NCBI GenBank assembly: GCA_025997455.1
Contig: BNUP01000052.1
Span: 1 to 13,834, forward strand
DNA: 13,834 bases
Reading direction: 5' to 3'
Source: Fibrobacterales bacterium
GTDB lineage: Bacteria; Fibrobacterota; Fibrobacteria; Fibrobacterales; Fibrobacteraceae
The notes under the pieces were generated by a model. The model searched no databases. It worked only from the letters and a program-made list of their open reading frames with translations, and was not told the origin of the DNA. The translations under genes were made by a program, and so were the position numbers. This document shows positions 12,521-13,834 of this stretch, piece after piece; positions within the stretch are counted from its first letter, which is position 1, and the number at the start of each line of letters is the position of its first letter.

Positions 12521-13399
12521 TTATTTACAATACACCACTTCATTCATTTTAACATCAGTCGCACTTTGAGGCAGGGTGCTGCGAACTTGAGCGGAGTAGG
12601 CTATTCCCAAGCGGGGAACATTTTTGAATTGCGAGAGACAGCGATCGTAATAACCTTTACCGTGCCCGATTCTACCGCAGTCTTTTCCGAATACAACTCC
12701 CGGAACAAGAAAGGCACTCGGTATAATAGGCGGTTCATATTTGTCTATTGACGGCAAACCCGCGTGAGGTTCAAAAATTCCAAATGAGCCTTTCTCCAAG
12801 TCGTTATTTAAATTACCCACAAAAACAAATTCCATTTCTGCACTTGTTTCACCGTTTGCATTTTTTATTATACGAGGCAAAAGCAAACGATTTTCCTCAC
12901 ATAACTTTTGCAGATACAACCGAATGTCAGGTTCAAACTCGTTCGGAAAAAATGCCGCGATAAAACCTTCTTCCAAAACGGGATGCTTTGAGAGCACCGC
13001 CACCAAATCTTCAGATTCAGCCGTTCGTGCATTATGCGACATTGCCGCCAATTTATCTTTTGCCCAAGTTCTAAACTCCTGCGGCGTTTTCGGCAATTTT
13101 GCAAGCGGAATTAAATCCCGCCAAATGTTTTGTTGCCACTTCATAAAATTCGCTTTTTCAAGACGATTTTCCCAAGAACCGAATATTGTATCGGCAAGCG
13201 TATTCAGTTGAGATTGTTTCGCCAAAAGTCCCGAATCTATTCCGAGTTCATCGGCTTTTGCATTTCTCAACTCGCGCAATTTCTCGCGCAAATCATCGTT
13301 AATCGCGGAGCGCGGCGCAACGGTTCGCGGCGGAGGTTTTGGAAATTCCGAACTCGGCGTTAAAATTGCTTTATTCAAAGAACCCAAAAATGAGTTCAT
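12521..13399 (-). CDS. 5-formyltetrahydrofolate cyclo-ligase with N-terminal HRDC/RNase D-like segment
   Basis: The C-terminal 180 residues match 5-formyltetrahydrofolate cyclo-ligase, which uses ATP to make 5,10-methenyltetrahydrofolate: AFFPNEFEPDIRLYL (149-163), FGIFEP (206-211), LVPGVVF (231-237), and the ATP loop GRIGHGKGYYDR (242-253). The first 100 residues are unusual. TPSSEFPKPPPR, then LREKLRELRNAKADELGIDSGLL (37-59), then NTLAD and MKWQQNIWRDLI resemble the linker and HRDC domain at the end of RNase D. An open frame continues to 13498, but its first 33 codons lie in repeat DNA; ATG 13399 follows a GGGTGAG ribosome site. The 292-aa product is about 100 residues longer than ordinary cyclo-ligases. 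Divergent to it lies an RNase D exonuclease gene. The ligase call is firm, the HRDC call moderate. Confidence 0.85.
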   Translation of the reverse strand: MNSFLGSLNKAILTPSSEFPKPPPRTVAPRSAINDDLREKLRELRNAKADELGIDSGLLAKQSQLNTLADTIFGSWENRLEKANFMKWQQNIWRDLIPLAKLPKTPQEFRTWAKDKLAAMSHNARTAESEDLVAVLSKHPVLEEGFIAAFFPNEFEPDIRLYLQKLCEENRLLLPRIIKNANGETSAEMEFVFVGNLNNDLEKGSFGIFEPHAGLPSIDKYEPPIIPSAFLVPGVVFGKDCGRIGHGKGYYDRCLSQFKNVPRLGIAYSAQVRSTLPQSATDVKMNEVVYCK

Positions 13400-13419
13400 C
13401 AACTCACCCTTTATATTTC

Positions 13420-13446
13420 TCGGCAGGTGCGGCAAATCGCGCTCAC
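13420..13446 (-). repeat. Degenerate third copy of the promoter-proximal element
   Basis: On the minus strand AATAAGTGAGCGCG followed by TTTGCCG resembles AACAAGCGAGCGCG followed by TGTGTGCCG of copy 1. It lies about 20 bases upstream of the cyclo-ligase start, again pointing at a gene. The match is partial. Confidence 0.45.
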
Positions 13447-13465
13447 TTATTTTCCCACGCGTTCT

Positions 13466-13496
13466 CCACACCCTACACCCTACACCCCTGCATTGC
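13466..13496 (+). repeat. A/C-rich intergenic repeat, copy C
   Basis: CCACACCCTACACCC and a further ACACCCC run end in TGCATTGC (13489-13496). It sits between the divergent cyclo-ligase and RNase D-like genes. Only three C-runs of three or more are present, so G-quadruplex potential is weaker than in copies A, B and D. Confidence 0.7.
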
Positions 13497-13500
13497 AAAG

Positions 13501-13510
13501 TTTCTACATT
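13501..13510 (+). promoter_or_regulatory. Start-proximal -10-like box of RNase D-like gene (TTTCTACATT)
   Basis: TTTCTACATT ends 8 bases before the ATG at 13519, with no Shine-Dalgarno, as at aroD. It begins right after repeat copy C. Confidence 0.5.
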
Positions 13511-13518
13511 CTCCCACG

Positions 13519-13834
13519 ATGTTTATGCCTTCTATTTTTTCGCGATTTTTTCCTCCTAAATTTAACGAGGAAGCGGCGAATTTTATAGATGATAATCCCG
13601 AATATATTTTAGTCGATAATAAAAATGCATTTGGAAAAATGCTCGGAGTTTTGTCGCAGGCAAATTCTTGCACCATAGATACCGAAGCCGACTCAATGTA
13701 TCACTATCAGGAAAAAATTTGCCTCATTCAAATTTCGGCGGGTAAGTTTCATTTTTTAATAGACCCGCTCAGCAGCCTGAATCTAAAATCTCTTTGGAAG
13801 TGCAAGGCGTTAAAGCGAATTACATTTCACGCCT
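13519..13834 (+). CDS. rnd: RNase D-type 3'-5' exonuclease, N-terminal part (runs off the window)
   Basis: The 105 visible residues match the start of a DEDD-family exonuclease of the RNase D type. YILVDNKNAFGKMLGVL leads to exonuclease motif I TIDTEADSMYHYQEKICLIQIS with Asp54 and Glu56, then LIDPLSSLNLKSLW, and ITFHA at the end is the beginning of motif II. RNase D trims the 3' ends of tRNA precursors and other stable RNAs. The rest, including the third and fourth acidic residues and any HRDC domain, lies outside. ATG 13519 is used because of the box at 13501; ATG 13525 is an alternative. A HRDC-like piece lies on the opposite strand in the neighbouring cyclo-ligase gene. Confidence 0.85.
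   Translation, partial: MFMPSIFSRFFPPKFNEEAANFIDDNPEYILVDNKNAFGKMLGVLSQANSCTIDTEADSMYHYQEKICLIQISAGKFHFLIDPLSSLNLKSLWKCKALKRITFHA

Noticed and set aside
13400..13498. Longer N-terminus of the cyclo-ligase
   Set aside because: It reads through repeat copy C and the degenerate promoter element; a ribosome site precedes the ATG at 13399.

Overview
The window is a contig end from a Gram-negative bacterium of roughly 40% G+C. Envelope-type proteins (a lipoprotein, a SPOR-domain protein, a secreted PAP2 phosphatase) argue for two membranes. Recurring A/C-rich intergenic repeats and a start-proximal TTTTCTA(C/T)NTT promoter motif recall Fibrobacterota as I remember them; that placement is a low-confidence guess, not a result. 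The first 24 bases are almost identical to the end of an Illumina adapter, so genomic DNA starts at about base 25, inside a repeat that probably caused the assembly break.

Region 25-7009 holds mostly housekeeping genes. aroD (type I 3-dehydroquinate dehydratase, +) meets a minus-strand lipoprotein gene tail to tail with a 66-base coding overlap. Then comes a minus-strand gene run, transcribed in the order SPOR-domain protein, rsmA/ksgA, a two-helix membrane protein with a proline-rich linker, and a PtsN-like EIIA protein. Divergent from it are a HEAT-repeat-like protein and queA (+), which overlap by 11 bases and are probably co-translated. queA carries a 21-base tandem repeat that adds a polar loop near its N-terminus.

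Region 7010-12286 looks accessory. It contains a PIN/NYN-like predicted nuclease (+); convergent to it, a 67-aa unknown protein coupled by an ATGA overlap to an ImmA/IrrE-type zinc peptidase; a MarR regulator overlapping a PAP2 phosphatase gene, behind a strong promoter with built-in operator half-sites; and a 782-aa fusion of a primase-like (AEP, TOTE-type) domain to a superfamily 2 helicase.

Region 12521-13834 returns to core-like genes: a 5-formyltetrahydrofolate cyclo-ligase with what looks like the HRDC part of an RNase D at its N-terminus, and divergently the start of an RNase D-type exonuclease that runs off the window.

The most interesting non-coding signals are: (1) six genes without an obvious Shine-Dalgarno site that each have a TTCTA(C/T)NTT or closely similar -10-like box ending only 6-9 bases before the ATG, as expected for leaderless mRNAs, while genes with clear Shine-Dalgarno sites lack a box at that distance; (2) four copies of a telomere-like, G-quadruplex-capable intergenic repeat bounded by TGCANTGC; (3) a 30-base conserved promoter-proximal element in two near-identical copies plus one degenerate copy; (4) the RNase D/cyclo-ligase domain rearrangement. 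No rRNA, tRNA, CRISPR array or insertion sequence was seen.
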